NCBI RefSeq assembly: GCF_000246895.1
Contig: NZ_BAEV01000002.1
Location: forward strand, 40,648 to 104,647
DNA from: Clostridium arbusti SL206
Lineage (GTDB): Bacteria > Bacillota > Clostridia > Clostridiales > Clostridiaceae
Reading direction: 5' to 3'
Length of the DNA: 64,000 bases
Positions 37,366-46,563 of the stretch are shown here, one piece after another. The number at the start of each line of letters is the position of its first letter. Position 1 is the first letter of the stretch. Below the pieces are notes generated by a model. The model made no database searches. It saw only the letters and a list, made by a program, of their open reading frames with translations, and was not told the origin of the DNA. Made by a program: the position numbers and the translations under genes.

Positions 37366-37809
37366 ATGACTATAAAAAAAGCAATCTTAAGAGGACTTTT
37401 AGGAATTCCCATAGGGGTATTTATAAGTACTACTATTGGTCTGGTTATTTCACTGATTTATGGAGAACTAGCTGTTATTCCACCCACAAATGAAGCATCA
37501 AATCCTTTAACAGCCTATACACTTCAATATTGTGTCAGCATGGTTATTGGATTTGTATTTGCCTTTGGATCAGCCATATTTGAAGTTGACAATTGGAGTA
37601 TCGCAAAGCAGACAATTATGCATTTTCTTCTTACTTCTATAGTATTTCTTCCCTGTGCTGTACTAGCTAAATGGGTAGCTTCTGATTTATTATCTATAGT
37701 CTTCTATTTTTTAATTTTTATTCTTATATATTTTATAATATGGATTATTCAATATTTTATTTGGAAGAATGAAATTGCAAAGTTAAATAAAAAACTAAAG
37801 ACCAAATAG
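37366..37809 (+). CDS. DUF3021 membrane protein
   Basis: 147 residues with four membrane helices (about 8-30, 48-68, 78-100, 104-128) and the segment AFGSAIFEVDNWSIAKQTIM HFLLTS characteristic of DUF3021. A positively charged tail follows. AGGTGAT precedes the ATG. Partner of the LytTR regulator. Confidence 0.88.
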   Translation: MTIKKAILRGLLGIPIGVFISTTIGLVISLIYGELAVIPPTNEASNPLTAYTLQYCVSMVIGFVFAFGSAIFEVDNWSIAKQTIMHFLLTSIVFLPCAVLAKWVASDLLSIVFYFLIFILIYFIIWIIQYFIWKNEIAKLNKKLKTK

Positions 37810-37839
37810 AAATTAAACTATTACTTTAAATATATTGTG

Positions 37840-37879
37840 TGTCTCATAATCCATGTCTATGTATTATGAGACAATTTTT
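37840..37879 (+). terminator. Terminator of the LytTR-DUF3021 operon
   Basis: Perfect arms TGTCTCATAAT/ATTATGAGACA followed by ATTTTTC. Confidence 0.85.
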
Positions 37880-37900
37880 CTATACCTCTACTGTAAAATT

Positions 37901-38665
37901 TTATTTCTTCGTACCCGTATAAATTAAAATAGCATCTCTTAAAAATTCAGCTGCCCCAGGTTGCTCCTTATCATAATAGGCTGTAAATCTCTTATCATTC
38001 ACATACATTTGGGCAAGTCCTGAATGTGCTTCTTTATTATAGCTTCCCCATGCATAGGTTAGCCATTTACGATGAAGTTCTGCGGTTTTCTGTGCCAGTT
38101 CTCCTGCTGGATCCCCTGTAGCAAAAGCTTCTTTTAAATTTTTTATTATACTATCCCCAAGCTTTTGGAACTCATCATATTGCTCTTTTGTCATATTCTT
38201 AAATGCAATATTTGACTCATCAACTTTTTTATCTCCATATTTTTCTCTAATTTCTTTACCATATTTTTTCTCATTACGTTCAATCATTTTTTCTTTGAAA
38301 CCTTCAAATTTTTCTTTATCAGTCATTTTAATACCCTCCTCTGATACTGCTATAGTTTTATCAATATTGGCAATTAAAAGATCTAATTGCTCCCTTTTTG
38401 CCAGAAGTTTTTCTCTATGCTCTCTTAAAGCTCTATTTGCATCAAAGGATGGTGAAGTCACAATATTTTTAACATCTGAAAGATTCACTCCAAGCTCCCT
38501 ATAGAAAAGTATCTGCTGCAGCCTATCTACTTCTTCTTTTCCATAAATACGATACCCTGAAGAATTGATTCTTGCCGGTTTAAGAATTCCAATTTCATCA
38601 TAATATCGTAATGTCCTTGTGCTTACTCCTGCTATTTTACCAAGTTTTTGTACCGTGTATTCCAC
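37901..38665 (-). CDS. MerR-family regulator of the TipA/Mta type
   Basis: 254 residues. N-terminal winged helix YTVQKLGKIAGVSTRTLRYY DEIG, then a dimerisation coil (residues 75-115) and a C-terminal TipAS ligand-binding domain (GDSIIKNLKEAF, LAQMYVNDKRFTAYYDKEQP GAAEFL). TipAS domains trap hydrophobic antibiotics and activate transport genes. I take the GTG at 38665 as start: AGGAGGTGAT lies eight bases upstream; the longer frame lacks this. The promoter has a 19-bp spacer, the mark of MerR control, so autoregulation is likely. No efflux gene is co-directional. Confidence 0.88.
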   Translation of the reverse strand: MEYTVQKLGKIAGVSTRTLRYYDEIGILKPARINSSGYRIYGKEEVDRLQQILFYRELGVNLSDVKNIVTSPSFDANRALREHREKLLAKREQLDLLIANIDKTIAVSEEGIKMTDKEKFEGFKEKMIERNEKKYGKEIREKYGDKKVDESNIAFKNMTKEQYDEFQKLGDSIIKNLKEAFATGDPAGELAQKTAELHRKWLTYAWGSYNKEAHSGLAQMYVNDKRFTAYYDKEQPGAAEFLRDAILIYTGTKK

Positions 38666-38688
38666 CCTTATCACCTCCTGACAACATA

Positions 38689-38719
38689 AATATACACCTT
38701 TACGCAGCGTCAATGTCAA
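38689..38719 (-). promoter_or_regulatory. MerR-type promoter with 19-bp spacer
   Basis: TTGACA (38719-38714), 19-bp spacer containing GACGCTGCGTAAAGGTG, TATATT (38694-38689). The long spacer is the expected MerR operator. Confidence 0.75.
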
Positions 38720-38783
38720 TGGATTTTTATTAAAATTTTTATGCTAAATATTTATGGCTGTATTTCCTCTTCATATCAAACAG

Positions 38784-38834
38784 AAACTTCCAGTTTCTGT
38801 TATGGGCCCAAATGTACTAGAGATTACTGGAAGT
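38784..38834. repeat. Dispersed palindromic repeat, copy C
   Basis: AAACTTCCAGTTTCTGTTAT, then GGGCCCAAATGTACTAGAG and ATTACTGGAAGT. Both arms of the palindrome (ACTTCCAGT/ACTGGAAGT) are present. Confidence 0.65.
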
Positions 38835-38867
38835 CAGATCCTTGCTATTATACTCGATTACTCATAT

Positions 38868-39788
38868 CTAAACAAAATACATTACCAGTGGAATTGTAAT
38901 AAGGCTGAATAAGGTAGTCATAAAGATTGCCTGTGCTGCTGCTTCTGTATCTTTATGATACTGTTCCGTGATAATAGAAACCGTAGACGCAGCCGGTAAT
39001 GCAGACATTAAAATCAATAAACCTTGTATCATGCTGTTATTTCCAAAGGGAATCAATCTTGTTATAAAAATAGTTATAAATGGAACCAGTAAAAGCCTTA
39101 CAGAAGTCAGTAGATATATTTTTTTGTTTTGAAACATTTCTTTAACCTTTGATTTCGATAGCGACAATCCTACCACGATCATTGAAAGAGAGGCAGTTAG
39201 CCCTCCAATATCCTTTAAAATTGTTAAAATAATTTCTGGTAGCTGCCATTGTGTAAAATAAAATACCAATCCAAACACTACCGCAATATTAATGTTATTG
39301 TAAAATAGTTGTCGTCCACTTAATTTATCTACCATTTGTCCACCTGTAAGCAGCTTTACACCCAGGGAAAAAATCAAAAAATTAGATACAACATTTGCAA
39401 TGGCCATCAAAAATAAGCCGTTGTTCCCATAAATAGACTCAGCAAGTGGGAAACCCATAAATCCGTTATTTGAAAACATGCATACAAAAATCCAGACTCC
39501 TGTTTGTACTGATGGAATTTTGCATACTTTTATAACTGCAAAACCAATCAACATACATAGTAGGTGAAATATAATCACAATAACAAATAACTCTACACTA
39601 TCAGAGAGCAGACTTTTTTGAAAGGGTCGTATCATGGAACAAAATACCGTAGCAGGTAAAGTCACTTTTACTAAAAAATTGGATAAGTCCGGTGCACAAT
39701 GATTATGTACAATTTCTTTTTTCCCTAGAAAGTACCCAAGAAAAATGAGTACAAATAAAATAACTACATTTTTAAGAACAATATACAT
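38868..39788 (-). CDS. AEC-family (auxin efflux carrier type) transporter
   Basis: 306 residues with about ten membrane helices, the standard length of bacterial AEC transporters, which export organic acids or malonate/malate-like anions. Blocks: LSNFLVKVTLPATVFCSMI, FSNNGFMGFPLAESIYG and LILMSALPAASTVSIITEQY. ATG 39788 follows AGAAGGAA; the frame extends 42 codons upstream without a usable ribosome binding site, so I exclude that part. Substrate unknown. Single gene. Confidence 0.85.
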   Translation of the reverse strand: MYIVLKNVVILFVLIFLGYFLGKKEIVHNHCAPDLSNFLVKVTLPATVFCSMIRPFQKSLLSDSVELFVIVIIFHLLCMLIGFAVIKVCKIPSVQTGVWIFVCMFSNNGFMGFPLAESIYGNNGLFLMAIANVVSNFLIFSLGVKLLTGGQMVDKLSGRQLFYNNINIAVVFGLVFYFTQWQLPEIILTILKDIGGLTASLSMIVVGLSLSKSKVKEMFQNKKIYLLTSVRLLLVPFITIFITRLIPFGNNSMIQGLLILMSALPAASTVSIITEQYHKDTEAAAQAIFMTTLFSLITIPLVMYFV

Positions 39789-40089
39789 ATATTGATTCCT
39801 TCTTTCGTCAAAATTGAGGATCAAAGCCTCTATCTGATATGATATCATAGGCCCCTTCTTGTAGTGAACTTCATTCTCCAATGTTTGGTATATACTGTAA
39901 AGCTCCTTTGCCACTTAATGAATTTAATAGTTGATTGTACATTTTATCTTCATTAAAATTATAAGCATAATTTAACTTAACTTATTATGATATAATGAAA
40001 TATAATTGAGAAGAAACAGTATTATTAAAGTAATAATTATATACAATTTTAAAAAACTAAACAATAATTTTTATAGAAAGAGTGTATTT

Positions 40090-41055
40090 ATGAAAGATGA
40101 TATAGAAATTAATAAATATTTAAAAAAGGCAGAAGAAGCTTTTGAAGAGAATAAATTAATTAAATCCTTAGATTTATATAATAAAGTTTATGAACTTTCA
40201 AGTGGTAAAAATTTGGATTCAATAATTAATTTAGCTTTAATATATGACTCTTTGGGAAAATCAGAGAAAGCTAAAGAGTATTATAAGAAAGCTTTAAGTA
40301 TAGATAATTATGATGAAAGAGCTTACTATGGCTTAGCTACAATATATGATGAAGAAGAGAAATATGAAGAAGCTATAAGACTATACAATAAAGCTATCTA
40401 TATAAATCCAAATTATCATAAAGCTTATTTTTTCTTAGCAAATACTTACGATGTATCTAACAAAAAAGAGTTAGCAATAGAAACTTATGAAAAACTCTTA
40501 AGTTTAAATCCTATGGATTTTTTGGCAAATTTAAATCTAGGATGTATTTATGAAGAACAAAATCAAAATGATTTTGCATATAAAATGTTTTCAAAAGCTT
40601 TAAAAATAAATCCAAATAATAATCTAGCTTTGTTCAATATGGGAGTAATTTATTATAAGTTTAATATGATAGAAAAAGCCATTAATTTTTATGAGAGGTC
40701 AATTAAAAAAGATGGCAGTTATGAATACAGTTATTTGAATTTAGCAGTAATTTATAAATATAAAAATACTAAAAAGGGCATAGAAATTCTATCCAAAGGC
40801 ATTAATAATTGTAGTGAAGTATATTTTTTATATTATAACAGAAGTTGTTTTTATGCTCTAATTAATGAAGAAAACAAGGCCTGTGAAGATATAATTATGG
40901 CCTTAAAATTATATCCACAGTTTTTAAAATATGTTTTAGAAGATGAAGAATTGGAAAAAGTAAGAAACTTAAATTTATTTAAGGAATTTTTGGATAAAAT
41001 CAAGTTGAATTCAAAGTCTTTACAGAATAGCAATAAACCATCACACAGTAACTGA
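40090..41055 (+). CDS. Tetratricopeptide repeat protein
   Basis: 321 residues, built of about eight TPR units from residue 10 to 270 (for example ALIYDSLGKSEKAKEYYKKA LSID, ATIYDEEEKYEEAIRLYNKA IYINP). No signal peptide or other domain, so a cytoplasmic scaffold. The ATG at 40090 follows AAAGAG; an upstream extension to 40006 lacks support. The last ~40 residues are Lys/Leu-rich. Partner unknown. It ends about 50 bases before the end of the convergent histidine kinase gene. Confidence 0.82.
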   Translation: MKDDIEINKYLKKAEEAFEENKLIKSLDLYNKVYELSSGKNLDSIINLALIYDSLGKSEKAKEYYKKALSIDNYDERAYYGLATIYDEEEKYEEAIRLYNKAIYINPNYHKAYFFLANTYDVSNKKELAIETYEKLLSLNPMDFLANLNLGCIYEEQNQNDFAYKMFSKALKINPNNNLALFNMGVIYYKFNMIEKAINFYERSIKKDGSYEYSYLNLAVIYKYKNTKKGIEILSKGINNCSEVYFLYYNRSCFYALINEENKACEDIIMALKLYPQFLKYVLEDEELEKVRNLNLFKEFLDKIKLNSKSLQNSNKPSHSN

Positions 41056-41104
41056 TATAAAGAGTGTGGGTTTAGCCATTCCTTTAGTAAAGAAATTATA
41101 TAAT

Positions 41105-42334
41105 TTAAATTAGAACAGTGAAGCAAATGGATTTTTCATCCTCACTTCTTACTAAAATCTTTCCATGATGCATCTCTACAATTGACTTGGCAACTGAAAG
41201 TCCAATTCCATATCCTCCAGTTTCTCTAGATCTTGAAGAATCCACTCGATAAAATCTATCAAATAGTTTGTCTAAATTTCCTTTATCAATTTTATCTGTA
41301 GTATTGTATACTTCTATTTTTACTCTTCTTTTTACAACAGATAAAGAAATTTTGATGGTTCCTTTCTCATTAGAATATTTCATGGCATTGTCAACAAGAG
41401 TGGAAACAAGCTGACGTATACTGCCTTCATTACCATGAAGCTTTAATCCATGCTGAATATCCATCATAAACTTTTTATTATTCTTCTCTGCAATGATTTC
41501 AAATGGAAATGCTATTTCAATAACTGCATCACTTAAATTAAAATCAGAAAACGGCAGTTTTACATTATCCTCATTCATTTTAGAAAGCATCAAAAGATTT
41601 TTTACAAGCTTATCAAGACGATTAATCTGATTACGAATACTTGTAATCCATTCATTCTTACCAGAAGTCATCTCAAGCACATCTGCATTAGCTAAGATAA
41701 TTGCAAGTGGCGTCTTAATCTCGTGCCCTGCATCTGTAATAAACCGCTTTTGCTTCTCCATGCTTTCAATAATGGGATTAATTGCTTTTTTGGAAAAAAC
41801 AGATAAAAGTATAAATACAAGCAAAAAGGTAAGTAGTGCAATGGTACAGGAAATCAATAAAAATGAAACAGCCTGCTGAATCTGAATTCTACAATCTACA
41901 AATATAAACATGGAACCATATGGTTCATCTACTACAGCATATTTATAAATACCCTCATATCCACTTTTTTTGCTACTACTCTGTACTTTATTCATATATC
42001 TTATTGCATTATCCTGAGTAATAGCAGCAACATGAGTTGTATTAGTTTCCATAATACTACCATCTTTATTAATCTTTATTACAAAATATCGTGTTTGAAA
42101 TTGAGTTTCAGGATTCATTGAAAAACCAAATTTTTGATCACTAATTGACCCTATTCCATTTTCATACTTTGGGAAAACTCCTTGATTTTCTGAAAGTATC
42201 TTAATAGCACCATTTACTTTGTGATCCATCTGATAAAGATTAACCATATTAATCGAACTAAGGAGAATAAATACAACCAAAGCCAGTGATCCTATTGTAA
42301 TCATAATAAATCTTCTCTGTAATTTTTTAATCAT
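41105..42334 (-). CDS. Sensor histidine kinase
   Basis: 409 residues, full length. Membrane helices at about 8-30 and 152-176 enclose an extracytoplasmic sensor region of 120 residues. Then the dimerisation/phosphoacceptor motif HEIKTPLAI (His near 206), N-box LVSTLVDNAMKYS, and G-boxes GGYGIGLSVAKSIVEMHHGK. Last gene of the alarmone synthetase-response regulator-kinase set, 54 bases after the regulator. Signal unknown. Confidence 0.92.
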   Translation of the reverse strand: MIKKLQRRFIMITIGSLALVVFILLSSINMVNLYQMDHKVNGAIKILSENQGVFPKYENGIGSISDQKFGFSMNPETQFQTRYFVIKINKDGSIMETNTTHVAAITQDNAIRYMNKVQSSSKKSGYEGIYKYAVVDEPYGSMFIFVDCRIQIQQAVSFLLISCTIALLTFLLVFILLSVFSKKAINPIIESMEKQKRFITDAGHEIKTPLAIILANADVLEMTSGKNEWITSIRNQINRLDKLVKNLLMLSKMNEDNVKLPFSDFNLSDAVIEIAFPFEIIAEKNNKKFMMDIQHGLKLHGNEGSIRQLVSTLVDNAMKYSNEKGTIKISLSVVKRRVKIEVYNTTDKIDKGNLDKLFDRFYRVDSSRSRETGGYGIGLSVAKSIVEMHHGKILVRSEDEKSICFTVLI

Positions 42335-42388
42335 TTGCTTCTCTACTCCTTGTTCTATTGATAATATATTATCAATTTTATGTAACTG

Positions 42389-43060
42389 TTATCTTGTCTC
42401 TAATGTATATCCAATACCTCTTATTGCCTTAATTTTCACATTAGCATCTAAAGATTCCAGCTTTTTACGCAAATATGATATGTATACCCATACCACATTC
42501 ATCTCAGCTTCTGAATCGTATCCCCAAACCCGTTCCATAAACTGTTCCGCAGAAATCAGACGTTTTGGATTATTCATTAACATCTCAAGCATCTGAAATT
42601 CCTTATTACCAAGTCTCAGTGAGGATTTTTCATTTGATAGTTCATAATTTTCTTTGTTAAGGTTTATATTGCCCACTTCAATTAAATTTGGTGTAAACTC
42701 AGACTTTCGTCTTGTCACAGCACGAATTCTGGCCAGCAGTTCCCCCGTGGCAAAGGGCTTACTTAAGTAATCATCTGCTCCTTTATCCAATCCAACAATT
42801 CGATCTTCAATTTCAGTTTTTGCAGTAAGCATTAAAACAGGTACACAAATTCCTTTTTCTCTTAATTTTTCTAACACCTCAAGTCCACTCATCTTAGGCA
42901 TCATAATATCTAAAATAAGTGCATCATAATTCTCAGAAAGTGCATAGTTAAGTGCCTCTTCCCCATCGTACACAGCATCCACTGAATAATTATTATGTTT
43001 TAAAATGACAACTAGGGCATTTGACAATTCTTTTTCATCTTCTGCAAGTAAAATTCTCAT
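42389..43060 (-). CDS. OmpR-family response regulator
   Basis: 223 residues. Receiver domain with acidic pocket LLAEDEKE, phosphoacceptor Asp in ALILDIMMPKMSG (about 51) and LMLTAKTE; switch Lys in YLSKPFATGE. The C-terminal winged helix ends VWVYISYLRKKL and IRGIGYTLE. The ATG at 43060 lies inside the 3' end of the alarmone synthetase gene (26-base overlap), so translation is coupled. Pairs with the kinase downstream. Confidence 0.92.
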   Translation of the reverse strand: MRILLAEDEKELSNALVVILKHNNYSVDAVYDGEEALNYALSENYDALILDIMMPKMSGLEVLEKLREKGICVPVLMLTAKTEIEDRIVGLDKGADDYLSKPFATGELLARIRAVTRRKSEFTPNLIEVGNINLNKENYELSNEKSSLRLGNKEFQMLEMLMNNPKRLISAEQFMERVWGYDSEAEMNVVWVYISYLRKKLESLDANVKIKAIRGIGYTLETR

Positions 43061-43724
43061 CTGTATTTTCTTCACCTCTATATTCTATTTGTGCTATCAT
43101 ATCGCGAATAGTCTGAAAGTTCAAATCCGTTGAAGCAATTTCATCTGAACATCGTTTTAATTCATCAATAATCATCTTATCATTAGGAATATTTTTCTTA
43201 TATTTTAACTGGTGTTCTAAACTTGCCCAACAGTCCATTGCAATAGTACGTATTTGAAGCTCACAGTACACTTTTTCAATTCGATTTTCTAGATGTATTG
43301 GAACTTGTAAAATCATATGATAACTGCGATAGCCATTAGGTTTAGGACTTTTAATATAATCCTTTTCCTTAACAACCTTAATATCCTTCTGGTTTCTCAG
43401 CATATTTGCAATCCAATAAATATCATCTACAAATGTACAAATAACACGAATTCCCGCTGCATCATGGATTTGGCTTAGAGCACTTTCCACAGTAACAGGA
43501 ATATTTTTTCTTTTTAATTTTTCTTTCATACTTTTAGCTGACTTAATTCTTGCTTTATAATGTTCTATAGGATCTTCATACTGATCAATTGATTTATATT
43601 TTCGAATAATATTTAATCTTGAAATCACTTCAATAATTGCTCCTTCTAATAGCACATAAGCTTCCTTATAGAATTCCTGTTCTGGAGATGGTGTTTCACA
43701 TTTAATGTCATAAAACTGCTGCAT
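43035..43724 (-). CDS. Small alarmone synthetase (RelP/RelQ type)
   Basis: 229 residues, a stand-alone (p)ppGpp synthetase domain without hydrolase or regulatory domains. Motifs: IHDAAGIRVICTFVDDIY, KDYIKSPKPNGYRSYHMIL and YCELQIRTIAMDCWASLEHQ LKYK, all needed for GTP/GDP pyrophosphorylation from ATP. GAGGAATAGCTT precedes the ATG. It is the first gene of an overlapping operon with a response regulator and a kinase, suggesting the two-component signal is tied to alarmone level. RelP or RelQ subtype not resolved. Confidence 0.9.
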   Translation of the reverse strand: MQQFYDIKCETPSPEQEFYKEAYVLLEGAIIEVISRLNIIRKYKSIDQYEDPIEHYKARIKSAKSMKEKLKRKNIPVTVESALSQIHDAAGIRVICTFVDDIYWIANMLRNQKDIKVVKEKDYIKSPKPNGYRSYHMILQVPIHLENRIEKVYCELQIRTIAMDCWASLEHQLKYKKNIPNDKMIIDELKRCSDEIASTDLNFQTIRDMIAQIEYRGEENTDENFTCRR

Positions 43725-43843
43725 AAGCTATTCCTCCTCATCTAAATTATCACTCTTATCTCTTACTGTAAATAATTATATACTTGCAACCTTAAATAAG
43801 CCTTAAAATGTTAAACAATCAGTTAAAACACTTAAAAGCAATA

Positions 43844-43866
43844 GGAGATAACTGGCCGTTATCTCC
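43844..43866 (-). terminator. Terminator of greA
   Basis: Perfect stem GGAGATAAC/GTTATCTCC with a five-base loop, followed on the minus strand by TATTGCTTTT. Its arms resemble part of the 43-bp dispersed repeat. Confidence 0.7.
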
Positions 43867-43869
43867 TTG

Positions 43870-44334
43870 CTATAATACTTCTAATATTTCTATTGTATAT
43901 TTTTCACTTGGAGCATTAACTTCAACTACCTCTCCAGCTTTTTTCCCTTTCAATGCTTTTCCTAAATCTGATTCTATACTTATAAACATATTTTCTGGAT
44001 CTGAATCCATAGTAGTTACTAATGTTACAATAGCTTCATCTTCATCTTCTATAAATTTAATTCTAGCTTTTCTATTAATGCCCAATGCTGATTCATCTAA
44101 ATTTTTATCATCTATTACAGTTGCGGTTGAAATCATAGTCAATAAATATTGAATTCTATTATCATTTTCTCTATAGTTTGCACAAGCTTCTTTATATTCT
44201 GCATTTTCTGATCTATCACCATGTGCTGCAGCTACTAATTTTTCCTTTGCTATTTCAGCTCTCCTTACGGTCATTCTATATTCTAATTCCTCTTTTAATT
44301 TATTAATATTTTCTTCCGTTAGTGTATTATTCAT
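43870..44334 (-). CDS. greA: Transcription elongation factor GreA-family protein
   Basis: 154 residues. An N-terminal coiled-coil hairpin with the acidic tip sequence GDRSENAEYKEA (about 40-51) reaches the polymerase active site in this family. The C-terminal FKBP-like domain ends SEKYTIEILEVL. GGAGGTTAG precedes the ATG. Some divergence from canonical GreA (a longer Asp/Glu stretch FIEDEDEAIV) means it could be a paralogue; a second greA may exist outside the window. A near-identical internal fragment of this gene recurs at 46395-46527. Confidence 0.88.
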   Translation of the reverse strand: MNNTLTEENINKLKEELEYRMTVRRAEIAKEKLVAAAHGDRSENAEYKEACANYRENDNRIQYLLTMISTATVIDDKNLDESALGINRKARIKFIEDEDEAIVTLVTTMDSDPENMFISIESDLGKALKGKKAGEVVEVNAPSEKYTIEILEVL

Positions 44335-44750
44335 AAAAAACTAACCTCCATGATTAAAATCTTTATACATTATATTTACACTTAAAATAATTATATACTG
44401 TTTTTTAGTTTTTTAAACTAATTTTATAAAGTACACCCTTAAATAATTCTTAAAATAATATAATTAAACTAAATAAATATTCTCATATATATAATTATAT
44501 TATTTTAAAGTCTTATTACAAATCTTTCTTAACTTTTCTCATGATGATATAATAAAATGTAAAAAATCGATTATATACGTTTCCTTAAACGATTTCAATT
44601 ACTTATGCATTATATTTACAATTTAGTTACAATTAATTCATGATTTATTCATACATTATAACGATTTCGGTGCTTTCCTGCTTTGAATTTTTGTTGAAAA
44701 TAGAATATTATAATAATATAAAGATTAATTATATAAGGAGGAAATAATTT
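44335..44750. other. AT-rich intergenic region
   Basis: No gene. TATAAT-like sequences near 44706-44720 probably drive the small ORF downstream. Repeated CGATTTC words (44590, 44661) and TTTACAATTTAGTTACAA (44616-44633) could be regulator sites but I cannot assign them. Confidence 0.4.
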
Positions 44751-44918
44751 ATGAAAAAGTTATTTAAAGAGATATTTAATTTAGAGAATTTAAAAAGATC
44801 TTTGATAAACAGTGCATTAACTGAATCATACGATCCATCTTATTATTCATTTTTGAGTGGTATTATTAGAGATATGGATGCAAAAAAGGATAGTAAAAAA
44901 ATACAAAAGGTTGCATAG
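44751..44918 (+). CDS. Small protein, 55 residues
   Basis: Reads MKKLFKEIFNLENLKRSLIN, then SALTESYDPSYYSFLSGIIR and a Lys-rich end. An excellent AAGGAGG lies nine bases before the ATG and a clear terminator follows at 44983, so this is a compact transcription unit. Amphipathic N-terminal helix, basic ends, no Cys, no signal peptide. Family unknown; role not inferred. Confidence 0.6.
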   Translation: MKKLFKEIFNLENLKRSLINSALTESYDPSYYSFLSGIIRDMDAKKDSKKIQKVA

Positions 44919-44982
44919 TTTTTATTTACATTACAATAATACTACTTGGAGAGTAACAAATATGGATAACAAAATAATAAAC

Positions 44983-45034
44983 AAAGACAAGACTCTATGG
45001 TTTTTATTTATAAAAATTATGAAGTCTTGTCTTT
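44983..45034 (+). terminator. Terminator of the small-protein gene
   Basis: 12-bp perfect arms AAAGACAAGACT/AGTCTTGTCTTT. The 27-codon frame that spans this stem is judged fortuitous. Confidence 0.7.
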
Positions 45035-45077
45035 ATTATTTATAAATCATTCATATTATTTCTCCATAATAACAACA

Positions 45078-46151
45078 TTATGGTTCCAATTTGATATCAA
45101 AATATTTACATATTTCATCTATCTCTTTTAAAGTATTATCATTTACAGGAATACCATTTCTTATCTTATCCTCATATGACTCTATTTCCTTCTCGCCATG
45201 AATATATATTCTCTGCTTTCCCTCTGCTTTTTCAGATGCTCTGATTTCATTCAGGTATTCTGAAAAATTTTTCTCAATTGCTTTTTTATCTCCAAATATA
45301 CCATAGTCAATTGCAATAAAGGAATGGCATGTACCAGAAATATCCTGTGTATGGACATAGTTTCCAGTTAAACCTCCTGATAAAATTCCTGTAAACAATT
45401 CAACTGTAAGTGCAAAACCATAACCTTTATGTCCTCCTGTTATCTCCTTTGATCCTCCCAGAGGTACTATTCCTCCCCCCTTCTTATTAGACAAATTATA
45501 TAAAACCTCTTTTGCATTGGAGGTATCCTCACCAGCTGAATTAATTGTCCATCCTATTGGAAGTTCCTGATTTTTTTTATTATAAACTTCTACTTTCCCC
45601 ATGGTTATAATACTTGTTGACATATCCATTAGAAAAGGATATGGGCTGGCTGGCATAGATATGGCAATAGGATTACTACCCATCATAGCTTCTTTTCCAA
45701 AAGTCGGCACTGTAATTGCCCCAGAATTGGTCATAGAAATTCCAAGTAAGCCTTCCTTTTCTGCCATTCTTGCATAATATCCTGCTATACCATAATGATT
45801 GGAATTATTCACTACAACTATTCCAATCCCCACATTTTTCGCCTTTTCTATTGCCATATTCATGGCTTTTCTTCCGGCTATCTGACCAATACTTTGCCTT
45901 GCATCTATAACAGCTGATATTGGTGTCTCTTTAATTATTTTTATTTCAGAATTTATTTCAACCATTCCGCTTTTTATTAATTTATAATATAAAGACAATC
46001 TCTGTATTCCGTGAGATTCGATTCCAAACAAATCCGCCAATAGAAGTACATCTGTTATGTATTCACTATCCTCTTTATTAAAACCAAACTTTTCAAATAC
46101 TGTATTGCATAATTTTTTAAGACCTTCATATCTATAGCTTTTATAACTCAT
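45078..46151 (-). CDS. Malate/L-lactate dehydrogenase family (LDH2) oxidoreductase
   Basis: NAD(P)-dependent dehydrogenase of the LDH2/MDG2 family (malate, L-sulfolactate, ureidoglycolate or related 2-hydroxyacids), 357 residues. Conserved: LADLFGIESHGIQRL with the catalytic His, VNNSNHYGIAGYYARMAEKE GLLGI, MGSNPIAISMP, and GHKGYGFALTVELFTGILSG. I start at ATG 46151, nine bases after GGAGG; an ATG at 46160 abuts that site. Substrate not determined. Lies next to the decayed dehydratase region and may have belonged to it. Confidence 0.88.
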   Translation of the reverse strand: MSYKSYRYEGLKKLCNTVFEKFGFNKEDSEYITDVLLLADLFGIESHGIQRLSLYYKLIKSGMVEINSEIKIIKETPISAVIDARQSIGQIAGRKAMNMAIEKAKNVGIGIVVVNNSNHYGIAGYYARMAEKEGLLGISMTNSGAITVPTFGKEAMMGSNPIAISMPASPYPFLMDMSTSIITMGKVEVYNKKNQELPIGWTINSAGEDTSNAKEVLYNLSNKKGGGIVPLGGSKEITGGHKGYGFALTVELFTGILSGGLTGNYVHTQDISGTCHSFIAIDYGIFGDKKAIEKNFSEYLNEIRASEKAEGKQRIYIHGEKEIESYEDKIRNGIPVNDNTLKEIDEICKYFDIKLEP

Positions 46152-46394
46152 GATTCTCATCCTCCAATTACAATGTTCTTCAATATAAATAAAAAAGACC
46201 AGAATTATATCCTAAAATTAGAACATAGTCCTAGCCTCCAGTTTACTGGTCAACTTGAAAAAATTATTATTAATTATTCTTTCATTGTAAATCTTCTATC
46301 TGGGAATATGGTATTACACAAGAATGTTTTTGTCAATACTAAGTTTCATGCTTTTTCCGCGCTGTCCCTGTGATGAGAACCTCACCTAATTTTT

Positions 46395-46527
46395 TACTAA
46401 TATGATTAACTCCCAATATTGATTTATCTACATTTTTATCATCTATTACAGTTGCTGTTGAAATCATAGTCAATAAATATTGAATTCTATTATCATTTTC
46501 TCTATAGTTTACGCAAGCTTCTTTATA
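46395..46527 (-). pseudogene. Duplicated internal fragment of greA
   Basis: Reads YKEACVNYRENDNRIQYLLT MISTATVIDDKNVDKSILGV. At the DNA level 46442-46522 matches the greA gene at about 97%, then diverges. No start codon. Recent partial duplication. Confidence 0.85.
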
Positions 46528-46560
46528 TAAAAATTACTCAGTACTCAATGCCGACATAGC
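46528..46560 (-). pseudogene. Duplicated 3'-end fragment of nox
   Basis: AAAAATTACTCAGTACTCAA then TGCCGACATAG matches the last codons of nox at 21060-21092 with three changes. It abuts the greA fragment and then a palindromic repeat. Confidence 0.7.
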
Positions 46561-46563
46561 AAG

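Noticed and set aside
44961-45044. 27-codon ORF MDNKIINKDKT...
   Set aside because: Most of it lies within the arms and loop of the terminator hairpin.
46173-46373. 66-codon frame upstream of the LDH2 gene on the plus strand
   Set aside because: No ribosome binding site, no family resemblance, and it overlaps the promoter region of the divergent gene.
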